DNA of 64,000 bases from Leucosporidium creatinivorum (lineage: Eukaryota > Basidiomycota > Microbotryomycetes > Leucosporidiales > Leucosporidiaceae): the NCBI GenBank assembly GCA_001600635.1, contig BCKL01000010.1, forward strand, positions 387,663 through 451,662, written 5' to 3'. Position 1 is the first letter of the stretch. Each line of letters begins with the position of its first letter. The position numbers and the translations under genes are program-made. This document shows positions 1-13,198 of the stretch, piece after piece. Under the pieces are notes generated by a model. That model ran no database searches, was not told the DNA's origin, and worked only from the letters and a program-made list of their open reading frames with translations.

Positions 1-2
1 AA

Positions 3-898
<896 letters not shown>

Positions 899-1496
899 TT
901 GTATTGAGGTAAAAGTGGAAGAATAGTGTAAAAGTAAGAAGCAGAAGAAGCAGCGAGTCTCAGCCCGTACCCTCCTTGTCCTCCCTCCCTATCCTGAGTT
1001 CAACTCACTACAACAGCTCGAGGCTCGACTACAAGGCTACAGCTTACACACCCCGACTAGGCTACAACTCGCCTACACTTCCCACCTTCCCGCTCACCTC
1101 GCTCCTCCAAACCGTCGTCACCAGCCCGAGCGCCTCGCCTCACATCTCGCAGTAAACGCTCTCGAAGGCTACAGAGGTACATCAGGTTCATTCAGGTAAG
1201 TGTACAAGTGCTATCCTGCTCCCTTCTCGACAACAGAGGACACCTGGGCGATAGATCTAGCGGGAACGAGGCGGTGCTTGCGCTCGACGCAGGTCAGACG
1301 AACAACGGCCAGCTGCTGTACCTCGGCGTTGCAGTAGGGGGAGCAGGAGCAGATCATAGCCCAGTGCAGTCGAGCAGCACCATCCCAGCAGAGCTGACTC
1401 CTGCCCTATTCTCCCGCCCTCTCAGCCCGACCCACACCTCTCTCTCTCTCTCTCCTTCTTCTTCTCCCTCCAAAACACCTCCAAACCCACCCAGAC
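899..1496. promoter_or_regulatory. Shared upstream region of calmodulin and WASP genes
   Basis: No supportable gene lies in these 598 bases between two divergent start codons, so it should hold both promoters and 5' UTRs. A CTCGACTACA element sits at 1024-1033, and related elements occur upstream of the F-box and SIN1 genes. CT-rich runs (about 1424-1475) precede the WASP start, as is common in fungal promoters. Confidence 0.5.
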
Positions 1497-3435
1497 ATGC
1501 CCTCCACCTCCACCCTCACCTCCTCCGAGAAATCTCTAATCAAGAAGCACGCCCCCACCTCCTCGGGGGACAAGATCCACACGGCCGCCATCGGGCGGAT
1601 CTACTATGCCTATCCTGATCCTGGGAAATGGAGCTACAGTGGGATTAGTGGAGCTGTGGTGTTTGGGTGGGGAGGGGGAGGCGGGTGGTTGAAGGTTGTG
1701 GATTTGGCGGTGAGTTCTGAGGGCGCCGAGCGAGGGATGGGGGAGAGCTAACGAGGTGTGGTGACTGGACAGGGCACGCGAGGAGTGATTTGGACCCACG
1801 AAATTACGGAGGAGATGGCCTATTTTCAGGATCGGACCTTCTTTCATACGTTCCCCAGCGACGTGAGTTTCGGCTCTCGGTCTCCCTCTCCCTCGGCTCT
1901 CGCTGACCATGCTCAAACAGGACTGCATGATCGGCATCGCCTTCTCCTCCGAATCCGAAGCAGCCGAATTGTTCAAGAAAGTCTCCCTCCGGCACAAATA
2001 CGCCGCGAAAGCAAGCGGTCACTCGGCCTCTTCGGCGAAGCAGTCCTCCTCGGCCTCTGCTGGTGGATCGTCCAGCAAGAAGAAGAAGGGAGGGATGAAC
2101 AAGAGTATGATTGGCGCGCCCACTGGGTTCAACCATGTGGCGCATATGGGGTTCGATAGTGAGAAGGGCTTCAGTTCCAATAATGTCGATCCGAGTTGGG
2201 AGAGGTTGTTGGGGCAGTTGGAGAGTCAAGGGGTTAGTAGGGTCAGTCTTATCTTCACTGTTCGCTTGTTCGTCCCACTAACCCTCGATCCACAGACCCA
2301 AATCCTCAAGAACGAGACCTTCATCCGCAATTTCGTCGAAGGCTCCGGAGGACCTCCTCCCGCTGCTCCTCCTCCCGCTCCTGCACCAACGGGCAAACGA
2401 GTCCCACCTCCCGCTCCCCCCTCCCGCGGCGCTACTACACACCAGATCAAGCGCAAGCCCCCCGCCCCACCTGCGCCGAGACGAGCGGCGGGAGGCATGG
2501 CTAGTCTGCAGGAACAGGCTCCGGCGCCTCCTACGACTGCGCCACCACCTCCTCCTCCCCCGCCCGCGAGAGGAATGGTACCTCCACCGCCTCCGCCGCC
2601 GCCTGTTCGGGGTGGTCAGTCGTCTTTCTTTGTCGAGCAACAGACCGCCGAGCTGACCTTCTCGGTCCACACAGCTCCTTCGGCTGCTCCTCCACCGCCT
2701 CCTCCTCCGCCACCACCACCACCACCACCACCTGCTCGCGGCGGCGGCGGCGGAGGAGGTAAGCATCGTTCTGTTCTCTCTCGCTGCTCGGCTCTCGCTG
2801 ACCTCCTCCTTCCTTCGTCTCGGCGCAGCTCCTCCCCCTCCTCCGCCCCCTCCCCCTCCTCCAGCTCGCGGTGGTCGTACGTCTTCCTCCCCCTCTTTCC
2901 CGCTTCTTCCTGTCCCTCTTCTCCCTCTCCCCAGGGTGCTCTCGCTGACCCTCTGTTCCCCCGATCTAACAGCGCCCGCCCCGCCTCCCCCACCTCCTCC
3001 CCGAGCGCCCGGCGGCCCTCCTCCTCCTCCTCCACCATCGGGAGGACCACCTGCGCCAGCGCAGGATGGACGAGCGGGCCTGCTCGCCTCGATTCAAGGG
3101 AAAGGCGTCAGCAATCTGCGCAAGGTGGGTTTTTCCCTTCTCTACGGTCTCGCGTCTCATTCTCTTTCCGGCGGAACTCGCGCTAATCCTCTCCCCTCGT
3201 GATGTTTAAACAGACGGACCCTTCCGCCGCGCCTCTCGCCGCCGGCGCTGGCATCGCAGGGGGAGCAGCTCTCGGCCTCGGCGCCGCTGCCATCGCTGAG
3301 GATGAGCCTGCCCCCTCGAGCGGAGGTGGAGGAGGGGATTTGGCGAGTGCTCTGGCAGCGGCATTGAGTCAGAGGAAGGGCAATATGGGCGATTCGGACG
3401 ATGAGGATGAGGAGAGTGATGCGGAGTGGGATTAG
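1497..3435 (+). CDS. LAS17: WASP-family actin nucleation-promoting factor
   Basis: Activates the Arp2/3 complex at cortical actin patches and in endocytosis. The exons encode an N-terminal WH1/EVH1 domain (GRIYYAYPDPGKWSYSGISG onward, with GVIWTHEITEEMAYFQDRTF). A basic stretch (SSSKKKKGG) and a GBD/CRIB-like segment (IGAPTGFNHVAHMGFD) follow. A long polyproline region comes next, then a WH2 motif (GLLASIQGKGVSNLRK), an Ala/Gly-rich linker and an acidic tail ending DEDEESDAEWD with the conserved Trp, i.e. a VCA module. Introns are placed at 1710-1772, 1863-1920, about 2233 or 2242-2295, 2615-2674, 2759-2828, 2877-2972 and 3125-3213. Two of these (about 2233-2295 and 2615-2674) are multiples of three with no stop, so retention would only lengthen the protein. 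A clear GBD-like segment is notable because budding-yeast Las17 lacks an obvious one. Family assignment is firm; exact borders in the proline region are not. Confidence 0.93.
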
Positions 3436-3839
3436 AGGGGGAATGAGGGGAGACAGAGGGAGGGAGGAGAGGGCGCTGTAGGAGAAGGAGATGGTCGATT
3501 GAATGAAACATGGAACGCTCACTCATTTGCCGTGGCAGGCCGCTCGCGAGATGCACCGTCGAGGCTGCTTCCAACTGCTCGGCGCTCGCTCTTCCGTTCG
3601 GCGAGTTCGAACTCGGCCGCTCTCACTGCTCCGCTTCCGCTTCCCACAGCAAGCCGAGTACCGAGTGGAAGCATCGATGCCGGGTGTACTAATCATCCTA
3701 CGAGACGATCTGACTAGTACTAGCGCTGTTTCGCCCACCGCACTCGTCCCCGCCCGAGTGGACCTCTTCACTTCACCTCGCGGAGTGCTTCTCTTGCTCT
3801 CTCTCTTCTCTTCTCTTCGTCGCTCTATCAGCTTGAAGG
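3436..3839. other. Intergenic region before the carboxylesterase
   Basis: About 400 bases between two plus-strand genes. The open frames here have no recognisable protein features. It presumably holds the WASP 3' UTR and the esterase promoter; the last 50 bases before the ATG are rich in CTCTT repeats. Confidence 0.4.
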
Positions 3840-6305
3840 ATGAAGCTCAACAGTACTACCAACGCTTTACTCGTCTTCGCTCTCGTCTCTACCGCTCATG
3901 GTGCAGCGATCGTCCCCCGAGCCTCGGCGCCAGAGGTGACGATCAAGAACGGAACGCTGCAGGGCATCTCCATCGCCTCGTTCAAGCAGGAGGGTTCGTC
4001 CCCCTTTCTCTTCTCAGTCTCCATTCCTCGCTGAGCATCATCCAACATCCAACAGCCTTCCTCTCCATCCCCTTCGCCCGACCCCCGCTCGGCGACCTCC
4101 GCCTTCGTCGGCCCCAAAGGCTCAACACTACCTACGACGGCGTCTATGAAGCGAAGGCGTACCCGCCGTTCTGTCCCGGGTTCGGGAGCGATAATTGGGC
4201 GTATGAGGCTAGCGAGGTGAGCTTGCCTTGAGGGGCTCGGCGATCGACTCGATTCGGAGAGCTGACGAGAGTGAAATGATAGGACTGCCTTTACCTCAAT
4301 GTTGTGAGGCCTGAGGGGACGAACAAGGAGTCGAAACTTCCTGTTGGTTTTTGGATCTACGGCGGTGGCTACCAGCAAGGTGGATCAGGTAAGTAAAGAA
4401 GCGTGCATCGCCGAGCATGGCTGGAGGTCGCCTCGGCGTCGGCGCTCGTTTCCCTGCGTTCCAGGGAAGCTCCCCGCTGACTCTAATCCCTTTGCTACTT
4501 CTTTTGCCCTGCTCTTGCACCTCTCCCAACGCACAGGCGACCACCGCTACAACGGCACCTGGATCGTCGAGCGCTCGGTCGAGATGGGCAAGCCGATCAT
4601 CTACGTTAACATCAACTATCGTACGGCTGCTGGAGGGTTCCTCGACTCGGAGGAGCTCAGGAAGGAGGGAAACACCAACATCGGCCTGTATGATCAGCGG
4701 ATGGCGCTCGAGTTCATTCACGAGAATATCGAGGCTTTCGGAGGGGACAAGGAGAAAGTGACTATTTGGGGAGAGAGGTGAGCTTCTTCGTACCTTCGAG
4801 GATGTACCTCGCTGACCTCTCGATCGAACTCCAGTGCCGGCGCCATGTCCGTCTCCTCCCATCTTCTCGCTTACGGCCTTACCTCCACCCCTCTCTTCCG
4901 CGCTGGGATCCTCCAATCCGGCTCTCCCACCACCGAGAACTACAAGAGCGTCAACGAGTCCAAGGCCGCCTACGACTCGATCCTCAAGGGCGCTGGTTGC
5001 TCCAACTCGACTGGCTCCGCCTCGGCGCTCGCTTGCCTGAGGGCCTTGTCGGCCGACGTTTTCAACTCCTCGGTCGCTGGGACCTCTTGGATGCCGACTA
5101 TTGATGGTGGCTTCGTACCCGACTACCCGACTAAGCAGCTGGAGGAGGGCAAGTTCGTACAAGTCCCGCTTTTGCTCGGAGGTGAGAGCTAGCCGAGTCG
5201 TTTCATTCTCGCCGACGACCAACTGATTTGATCCTCTCCTCTCTCTCGCCTGCTTTCCACAGCCAACTCGGACGAAGGCACGGCTTTTGGAGCTCGTGGC
5301 ATCAACACCACTGAGCAGCTCAAGGGCGCTCTCATTGGCCGATACCCTCATCTTTCCAACTCGAGCATCGAGAAGATCCTCGAGCTGTACCCCGATGATC
5401 CCTCAGTCGGATCGCCTTACAACACTGGAGATGGATACCTCTCGACGGGATTGCAGGACAAGGTGAGCCTGCTCGCCTCTCGGCGGATTGCTCGGCGCTG
5501 ATTTTCGCTCTTCGGTTCCGCAGAGGGTACGGCATAACCTTTGCTGCCAAAAACAAATTGATTAAAGCTGACCTTCTGATCGACCACAGAGTTGCTCCAT
5601 CTTCGGCGACATCAGCATGGTCGCCCCTCGCCGTCTTCTCGCCGAGCGTGCCGGCTCGCAGAACCCCGTCTTCTCGTACCGCTTCAACCAGGTCACGCAG
5701 AACATGTCGATGGAGACTGGCGTAAGCTCTCTGGCTTCTTCTCCATAGCTGATCGGAACTGACTCGTCTATACTTTTGATTCGCCTGTCCGGACCTTCGC
5801 ACTCCCAGGTCACTCACTTCCAGGTCAGTCGTATTGTACTCTCCCCAGCTTGATGCAGGCAATTCCACTGACTCGTTCCTCCTACACAACTCGCAGGAAG
5901 TCGCCTACGTCTTCTCCAACCCCCTCCCGACCCAGAACCCTCTCGGCACTCGCCCTACGGACCTCTCTCTCGCCAAGCTCATGACGTCGTACTGGATCTC
6001 CTTCATCCACGACTTGGATCCTAACGGTAGCAAATGCGAGTATCATCTGTCAGCCCTTTGAGCTCTCGTTTTGTTCTGACACCTCGCTCGGCGATCGTTT
6101 TGCAGACCCCGAAGCGCCCACCTGGCCCGACTACGCCTCTTCCTCTTCAAACATGGTGTTTGAGAGGCAGGCTTCGTACTGTGAGTCGCTTCCGTTCTCC
6201 AGTTAGAGCTCCTTGCTGACCTCGCGACGTTCAGTGGAGGAGGACGACTGGCGCGCCGAGGGCATGGCTTTCATCAACCAGCTGGGAGAGGAGCTCAGCC
6301 ACTAA
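3840..6305 (+). CDS. Secreted type-B carboxylesterase/lipase
   Basis: Alpha/beta-hydrolase of the carboxylesterase type B (cholinesterase/lipase) family, hydrolysing carboxylic esters outside the cell. The protein starts with a signal peptide ([21 protein letters not shown]). It then shows the family landmarks [44 protein letters not shown] (oxyanion region) and the nucleophile elbow GESAGAMS, whose Ser codon is split by an intron. The acid lies in [11 protein letters not shown] and the His in GVTHFQEVAYVF. The His is encoded by a 15-base microexon at 5809-5823. Several NxS/T sites fit a secreted glycoprotein. The C-terminus ends QLGEELSH. The intron before [11 protein letters not shown] (about 5463-5590) is longer than the rest and has two possible acceptors (5522 and 5590); the second keeps the family motif intact. 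Substrate cannot be told. Confidence 0.92.
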
Positions 6306-6511
6306 GAACTCACAAGATGTACAACTATAGCTCTCGAAAGCTCAATGCACTCCATCGCAAGGTGAGTAGCGACCGAAAAAGAGTGGCGAGCTCTGCGCCG
6401 AGCCTTGCTCCCGAACCTCGCTTTTTCTCGGAAAACTCTCGGCGATCAAAGACTGCTCGAGAACAGATTCGAGCTGCGTTAAGCCTTGTACAAACAAACG
6501 AACTTCACTGA

Positions 6512-8797
6512 CTACAACTTCGCCTGCACCTGTCCTCCGCCCTGCTGCTTCTCCTGCCCCTGCTGGCCCACCCAAATCTTGCTCAACGCCTCCTTCAAAA
6601 TCCTCTTATCCGTCTTGCCGACTCCATTCCTCGGCAGCGCATCTTGGAAAACGACCAACACGGGTACGCAATGCTTCGGAAGAGCACTGGCGACGAGCTC
6701 GATGATCTCTTGCGTCGAGAGCTTGCCGATGAACTCGGGGCGGACGACGACGGCGGCGCTGCGAGAGGATGACGTTAGCAGGGCATCCAAAGAGGGGAGG
6801 ACGGGGGACAAAGCGTACGAGACGAGCTCGCCGAGCTTAGGGTCGGGGACGGGGACTACAGCAGCGTCGAGGACGGCAGGGTGGCGGTAGATCTCGGTCT
6901 CGACCGCGACGGAGGAGACTGCAGCGCGATGGGTCAGCTACAGCGCTTTGGGAGAAGGGCAAGCGTCTAGAACGACTCACTGTTCTCTCCGCCGCGAATG
7001 ATAATATCCTTCGCCCTGTCCGAGATGTAAAGGAACCCTTCCTCGTCGACGTAGCCGAGGTCTCCGCTGCTCGTACAAAACATCAGCTTCAACTCGGCTC
7101 TCGGAAGTACAGACGAACACACGTTCGGTAGTGCCCATCAGCAGTGAAGGCCTCTTTCGTAGCCTTCTCGTTCCTCCAGTATCCGTACGTTCGGCTCACG
7201 CCGTGCACGAGGATCTCGCCGACCGAGCCGGTGGGGACCTCAACATCGTGCTCGTCGACAATCTTGAGGGTCGTGACGAAGGTGGGGAGTCCGGCGGTGG
7301 TGGGACCTGTGTCGAAAAGGGGAGGAGGGGGTGAGCCGAGAGCTCCGCGCCGCGGCCGGAGAGAGAGAGCGAAGAACTCACGCATGATGTAATCCTCTCC
7401 ACAAATGCCGGTAGCCATACTACTCGTCTCCGTCGCTCCATAACCCTGACTCGGCACCACCTCCTTGCCCAACTTGCCTTGAATCTCCTCCGGCAGGTTC
7501 GCCGAGGAAGGCGCTCCTCCCCACGCGATGCTCTCCAGGACATGCTTGCCGCCAGAAGCAAGCTTGACCGCTTCCACGAGCTCCATCGCCATGAAGGGGA
7601 TCCCGCCGCCGTGGGAAATCTTCTCGGCGATGACGATTTGGGCGACCTTGACAATCTCCCAGCGGTGGATGAGGACAATCTGTTCAAAAGGAGGTCGATG
7701 ATTAGTGCTGTACAGAACCGAGTGAGCTGAAGGAGACGTAGCTACTCACCCTCATGCCGAGCATCGAGCACAAGCCGAGCGAGGAGTGGTTGCCGACGGC
7801 GTGGAAGAGCGGGACGGCGAGGAGCATGGCCTTCTGAGGGATGTTGGGGTCGGGAGTAGGCATGTCCTCGCCTCGACGGAGGTAGGCTCGGTTGCCGTCT
7901 GCAAAAGGGCGAGGTCAGTGCCGAGGGTCGAGCAGCTCGGCGGAGACGGACTGACTGATGAGCGAGTTGAAGAGGTTGGTCGTGTAGTTGCGGTGACTAC
8001 CGACAACTCCCTTGGGTAGACCAGTCGTTCCCGAGGTGAAGAAGATGGTAGCGACGTCCTCCGGGTGGATCTCGACGTCCGGAACCGTCTGCTCGGCTCC
8101 CTTCCAGCTCGCTACCTCCTTCTCCAAGCTGCTCATGCCCTTCGGCAGATCTCCTCCAGCCCTCATCACCAGCACGTTCCTCGTCCCTCCCGCCTGATCC
8201 ATCTCCTCCACCGCTCCTCCTAGGATCTGAGCCCGCTCGGCGTCGAGGATGACGAGCCTCGGGGTCGTAGAAGTGAGGCAGTGGATCATGGCGGCGGGAG
8301 GCAGCCAAGCGTTGACTGCTACGGAGACGGCGCCAATGACTTGGGATGCCCAGAAGGCGAAGATCCACTCAGGAAGGTTGCGAGCGCAGATCGCGATGCG
8401 GTCGCCTCGGCGGACGCCGTATTTGTGGTAGAAGAGGGCGGCGAGGGCGTCGACGCGGGCATGAGCGTCGGAAGAGGTGTAGCGCTCGTCTGAGAAGCGG
8501 GAGTCAGCGAATAAGTCCGACAAAGGAGGGAGGCGCAAGGACTCACTTTCATAGACGAGGTACTCGCGTGCGCCGAATTCCTGTAGAGCAGCAGCAAGGT
8601 CAGTTTGAGTCGTGTCGCTGGTCTGAGGTAGGACTTCCCTTTGTAGCCTTCCACACTGCCCGAATGGAAGGCGGCGCGTGCTTGTAAGTCTTGAGCTTGA
8701 GTCCCCGAATCTCAGTCTCCTCGAGCTCCCAAGCAGCGCCGGGAGCAGTCATAATGCTGTGGCACTCGGCGAAAGTGCGAGATGGGAAGTTGGCCAT
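6512..8797 (-). CDS. Acyl-CoA synthetase / 4-coumarate-CoA-ligase-like enzyme
   Basis: Adenylate-forming enzyme (ANL/AMP-binding family) that activates a carboxylic acid with ATP and joins it to CoA. It starts [12 protein letters not shown]. It carries the phosphate-binding loop [14 protein letters not shown], the A5 motif [12 protein letters not shown], the hinge region [17 protein letters not shown] followed by [10 protein letters not shown], and the catalytic Lys in [16 protein letters not shown]. The last residues are GQVQAKL. AKL is an accepted variant of the peroxisomal PTS1 signal, so import into peroxisomes is likely (inference), which fits fatty-acid or aromatic-acid activation there. 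Several minus-strand introns have GTGAGT donors. The start lies 581 bases from the divergent GCP2 gene. Substrate class (medium-chain fatty acid, coumarate-like) is not decidable from sequence alone. Confidence 0.92.
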
Positions 8798-9378
8798 GTT
8801 GCTGAGTGGTAGAGACGAGTGAAAGTGCAGGAGCAAGAAGAGCGAATGCCGACGCTTGAGTTGATAGGCGAGGTGGGGCTGCAAGCTCGGCACGGCCGTG
8901 ATTGGCGACCGGGGGTTCTCAAATGGCTGGGAGAGCAGCTGACTCTTGGGCTCAGCGCTGCACAGCGCGTGGTAACGTACGCAAGTCATGCTTTTGCTGT
9001 AGCCAAGTCCGCCGCTCCGCCTCCTCGGTCTGCAAAGTGCCGAGTTTGCACTGCAAAGACGTCCAGGTCTGATACAGATGGCAGAGCGATACAGTGCTGC
9101 ACAGCTGCCTCGCTCTACTGTCTCCGCTGCTCCTTCGCCGCACCAGCGCCGAGAGAGGCGTGGCGAATGCGCCGAAGAAGGGCAGCGGCGGCGAGGGGAG
9201 GGCGAAGGCTGCCTGATGAGCTGCAGAACCTGGTGCGAGTGAAGTCGGATAATAGACCAGCTGCGATACTGAGTAGTGATAGAAAGCAGACCTCAGAGGT
9301 TCGCTGCTCGCTCTTGCTCCTTCGCTTCCCCTGCTCCCGGCGCTCACTTGTCCCTCGACGCGTCTCTCGGCTGTTACG
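8798..9378. promoter_or_regulatory. Shared upstream region of acyl-CoA synthetase and GCP2 genes
   Basis: 581 bases between divergent ATGs. Open frames on both strands lack protein-like composition and I see no gene. It should contain two promoters and 5' UTRs. Confidence 0.45.
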
Positions 9379-12300
9379 ATGGACTCGCGCAGGTCAGAAT
9401 CGCGGCAATCGCGCTCTCGGCCACCTTCTTCCCTCAGCATGCGCCCTCCCTCTTCCCTCTCGTTCGCCGCTTCGAGCTCCGTCGCTGGCTCCTCTTATGG
9501 CGGCGCGCTCCCTCCCAAAACACCCAAGGCTTCAGCTGCACGCTTTGGAGGACTGGCTGAGAAGGATTTACAGAAGGTAAGCTCGCGATCAGACTCTGTT
9601 GGGCAGCAGAGAGCTTACCAGAGCCTTGTTTGGGCGCTCCTCGTCGCTAGATCACCAGCAGCATTCGCACAGCGGTCAAGACGACTGGCCACCGCAGTAG
9701 AGCTGTACCAGAACCAGAAGATCTCGAGCTCTCAGGCGGCAACGAATCAGTTCGAGGTACGTAGCAAGCTACAGGCAGCTGGAGCCACGAACTGACCCCT
9801 TCGTTCAACCAGAGCCAGCACCAGCAGGCGCCTTCGTAGCAGAGACGTCCTTCTCCCGCGCACCTCTCAACTCTCGACTCCCTCCCATCTCGCCTCACCG
9901 CGTAGCCATCGCTTCGACTTCCCAGCGCCCGAGGAAAGAGACGCGACAGCAGCGCGACGAGTACGACGAGGAGGACCCGCTCGCTTCGGACGAGGAGGGC
10001 AGTTTCGAGGAGGAGGACGATGACGATGTGCTGGCTAGCGAGCGGACCAAGCGGAAACGGGAGGGCTTGGACAAGGAATCGCTAGCGGGGTTGAGCCCCG
10101 AGCTGCAGGAGGCGCTCATCGTCGAGGATCTGCTCTTTGTGCTGATGGTGAGCAGTTAGATGCACCATTTTGAGAGAGCCTGCTGACTCCCAGCTTCCCC
10201 ATAGGGCATCGAGGGCCAGTATATCGAGTACGATCCTTCGTACACGCCCGAGGACGACTTTGACCGGCTGCAAGGTGCTCAGTTCGTTCTGGACCCAACA
10301 ATAGGTGCACTACAGCCCCACGTCTGGTGTAGGTAACCTCGCTGACCCCTCACTTCGCGCAGAGCCATGGATCGCCTCGGTCGTCGCTCGCTTCCTGCCC
10401 CTCGCAACCTACTACACCTCCATCCACGCCTTTGTCGAGCAATACTCGGTCCTCGAGCACGGTGTCATCAACCATGCTCTCTGCGCTGCCATCCGCGAGA
10501 TGCTCAGGGTGCGTTACTCCAACCTCGCGCTTCGGCGTTCATCAGCTGACCCTCGCTCGCTTCGCAGGAGTACCTCATCCTGATCGCTCAGCTCGAGCAC
10601 ATGTTCCTCACCTCGCCGACCTTCACTCTCCAACGCTTCTGGTTCTACCTTCACCCAACTCTCCACACCCTCTCCCTCATCCACTCGCTCACCTCCGACC
10701 TCGTCTCGCTCAACCTTCCCTCCGAGGACGACGACGCCTCTTCCGACGACTCGACAGAGGATGGCTTTGGCGGGGAAGCGATGCGCGGTATCCTCGACGA
10801 GATGAAGGGTGCAGCAGCGGGCATCAAGTCCTCGAGCGAGGGCTGGCAAGGCGGCGTCGCCAAAGGAGGCGAGGTGCTCTACGTCCTCGCCGATAAGCTC
10901 GAGCGTACATCCGGCGACCCAGCAGCACGAGAGCTGTACGGCACTCTCCTCCTCCGCGCCAGTCAGCCGTATGTCGTCATCCTCCTCGGCTGGATCTCGA
11001 CGGGCCACCTCTCGGATCCATGGGACGAGTTCATCGTCAAGGAGGGCAAGGGGATCAACCGAGGGAGTCTCGAGATGGACTACACGGACGAGTATTGGGA
11101 ACGGCGGTACACCCTGCGCGATAAGGGTGCGAAGAAGGCGACGACGGGACCAGGAGGAGTCGGCAGGGAACCACCGCGCGAACGAGGCCTCGCAGGAGGG
11201 GCCATCGTTCCGAGCTTCCTCGAGCCGTGGAAGAACAAGATCCTGTTAGCCGGAAAGTACCTCAACGTTATTCGTGAGTGCGGGATCGAGATTGAGCCGC
11301 CGGAGGGGGCGACTTCCCAGGCCGACGAGCTCGTCGCGATGAACAAGGAGAGGTGCGTTCCATCTTCCAGCTCCCTTCTGAGCAGCCGCTGATCCCGTTT
11401 CCATACCGCAGCTTTTTCAAGCGCATCGACGAGGCCTACACTTACGCCAACAAGAAGCTCTTGCGACTCCTGCTCGAGGAGCAACACCTCGTCTCTCGGC
11501 TCAAGTACGTTCTCCCTCGCACCCGACAGGCCCATCGGCCCTAACCTCCTACATCGCAGGTCCATCAAGCAGTACTTCTTCATCGACCACGGCGACGCCT
11601 TCACCCACTTCCTCGACCTCGCCAAGCACGAACTCAGCAAGAAGCGCAAGCACGCCTCGGAGAGCAAGCTGCAATCGCTTCTCGAGCTCGCTCTGCGGCA
11701 TCCCTCGTCGGCATCGGCCAGCGACCCCTTCAAGGACGACCTCAAGGTCGGTCTCGGCGGCTCGACCCTCACCGAGTGGCTCGTCAAGATTGTCAATGTC
11801 AGCGGCGCTTTTTCGGGCGAGGATGGTGTCGATGCGCTGGGGACGGGGATGATGGAGGAGGGCAAAAAGGAGGAGCAGCAGGGTGTGGATAAGACGAGTT
11901 TGCATGGTGAGCTTGCTTTATCTGTCTTGTCGCCGTTCGGAGCTGATCCGAATCACCATCCCCAGCCTGGGAAGCCTTCACCCTCGACTACACCGTCAAA
12001 TTCCCTCTCTCACTCGTCATCTCCCGCAAGACCATCCTCCGCTACCAACTCCTCTTCCGCCACCTTCTCCAGCTCAAGCACGCCGAACGAGTCCTCGCCG
12101 AAACCTGGACCGAGCACACCAAGTCCCCTCTCTGGCGCAAGCGGTCCATCTACCCCGAGCTCGAAAAGTGGAAGCTCCGCGTCTTTGGACTGCGAGCGAG
12201 GATGTTTGCGTTCGTGCAGCAGATGTACAGCTTTGCTGTCAGTGGGGTGCTCGAGGTCAACTGGACGACGTTGGAGAAGAAGTTGGAGAAGGTCGAGACG

Positions 12301-12797
12301 GTCGATCAGCTGCTGAGGGATCATGTCGATTTCCTCGATACGTGCTTGAAGGAGTGTCTTCTTACGAACGAGAAGCTGTTGACGGTGAGTTGGCCTTTGC
12401 GCTCGTTTCGCGCTCGGTGCTGAAGCTAACCTTTTCGCTTGCCTCTTCGTAGCTGCACAGCAAGCTCCTCACCGTCTGCACCCTCTTCTGCTCGTACACC
12501 GCCCACTTCACCGGCGTCGTCGCCAAGGTGCAAGCCGAAGCTGAGGCAGCCGGAGGCGATTGGAGCAAAGTAGCCTTCTCTAAGCAGTGGGACTTCCTCG
12601 ACAAGTGAGCTCGCTCTTCCCCTTGGCTCTCTAGCCTTCTCGCTGACCCGCTGCACTCGTACAGGTTCGAAGCCAACTTCAATCACCACAACAAGACGAA
12701 CCTGGATCGCCTCACCTACCACGCTTCGCGCGAGAATGCCCAGCTCCTTCCCCTCGTCGTTCGCCTTACCAACCTCAAGATCAACTCGCAGCCCTAG
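9379..12797 (+). CDS. SPC97: Gamma-tubulin complex component 2 (Spc97/Alp4/GCP2)
   Basis: Core subunit of the gamma-tubulin small complex that nucleates microtubules at the spindle pole body. The N-terminal 200 residues are Ser/Arg-rich and acidic (EEDPLASDEEGSFEEEDDDD). The GRIP1 region follows (SPELQEALIVEDLLFVLMGI, GQYIEYDPSY, then FLPLATYYTSIHAFVE). The phrase LYGTLLLRASQPYVVILLGW and the acidic GHLSDPWDEFIVKE are characteristic. The C-terminal gamma-tubulin-binding GRIP2 half includes FFIDHGDAFTHFLDLAKHEL, FTLDYTVKFPLSLVISRKTI, RMFAFVQQMYSFAVSGVLEV and the closing FNHHNKTNLDRLTYHASREN. The stop lies after KINSQP. Length (roughly 850-900 residues) suits GCP2 and the order of motifs is closer to GCP2 than GCP3. 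Many short introns; start chosen as first in-frame ATG. Confidence 0.92.
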
Positions 12798-13198
12798 TCC
12801 TGCGCTCGTCGACCCCTTCGGCGTCCTTTCCAGCCTCTCGGCGCTCGGCGGCTCTTCCTTCGATATTCTCCTTACCTTGTTTTTGCCCTCTTTATCTCGC
12901 TCGCCGTTTAGTCTTAGCACTCGAGCAATGTACTGTTAGTTTACCAGACTCATCACAGACGCGCCTGGACGTTGAGTTGGGATCGCCCTTCGCGAGACGT
13001 GGGGCTCTGCGAACCGTCTCCAAGTCGCGTACGCTCGAGAAAACCCGCTCTTCTCTCTCTCCTCTTATCTGAACCAGCAACCATGCCTCGCAACGGAGGG
13101 GCTGCACCTGCTGCACCTCCGAACAAACGGAAGAAGGTCCAGCAACCCGCCCGCGCTCCTTCCCCTCCCCCTCCTCCTCCCCGTCCTAATGGCGAGGA
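12798..13198. other. Intergenic with an orphan short ORF upstream of the DUF6699-like gene
   Basis: Contains the GCP2 3' UTR and the next promoter. An ATG at 13083 in good context opens a 48-codon frame (Pro-rich, basic PNKRKK, ending NGEEWLKKCGSRT) that overlaps the next CDS start out of frame. It could be a true N-terminus joined by an unseen intron or sequencing error, or an upstream ORF. Confidence 0.4.

Noticed and set aside
2278-3050. Minus-strand frames with Trp/Arg- and Glu/Gly-rich runs
   Set aside because: They are the reverse reading of the WASP polyproline codons.
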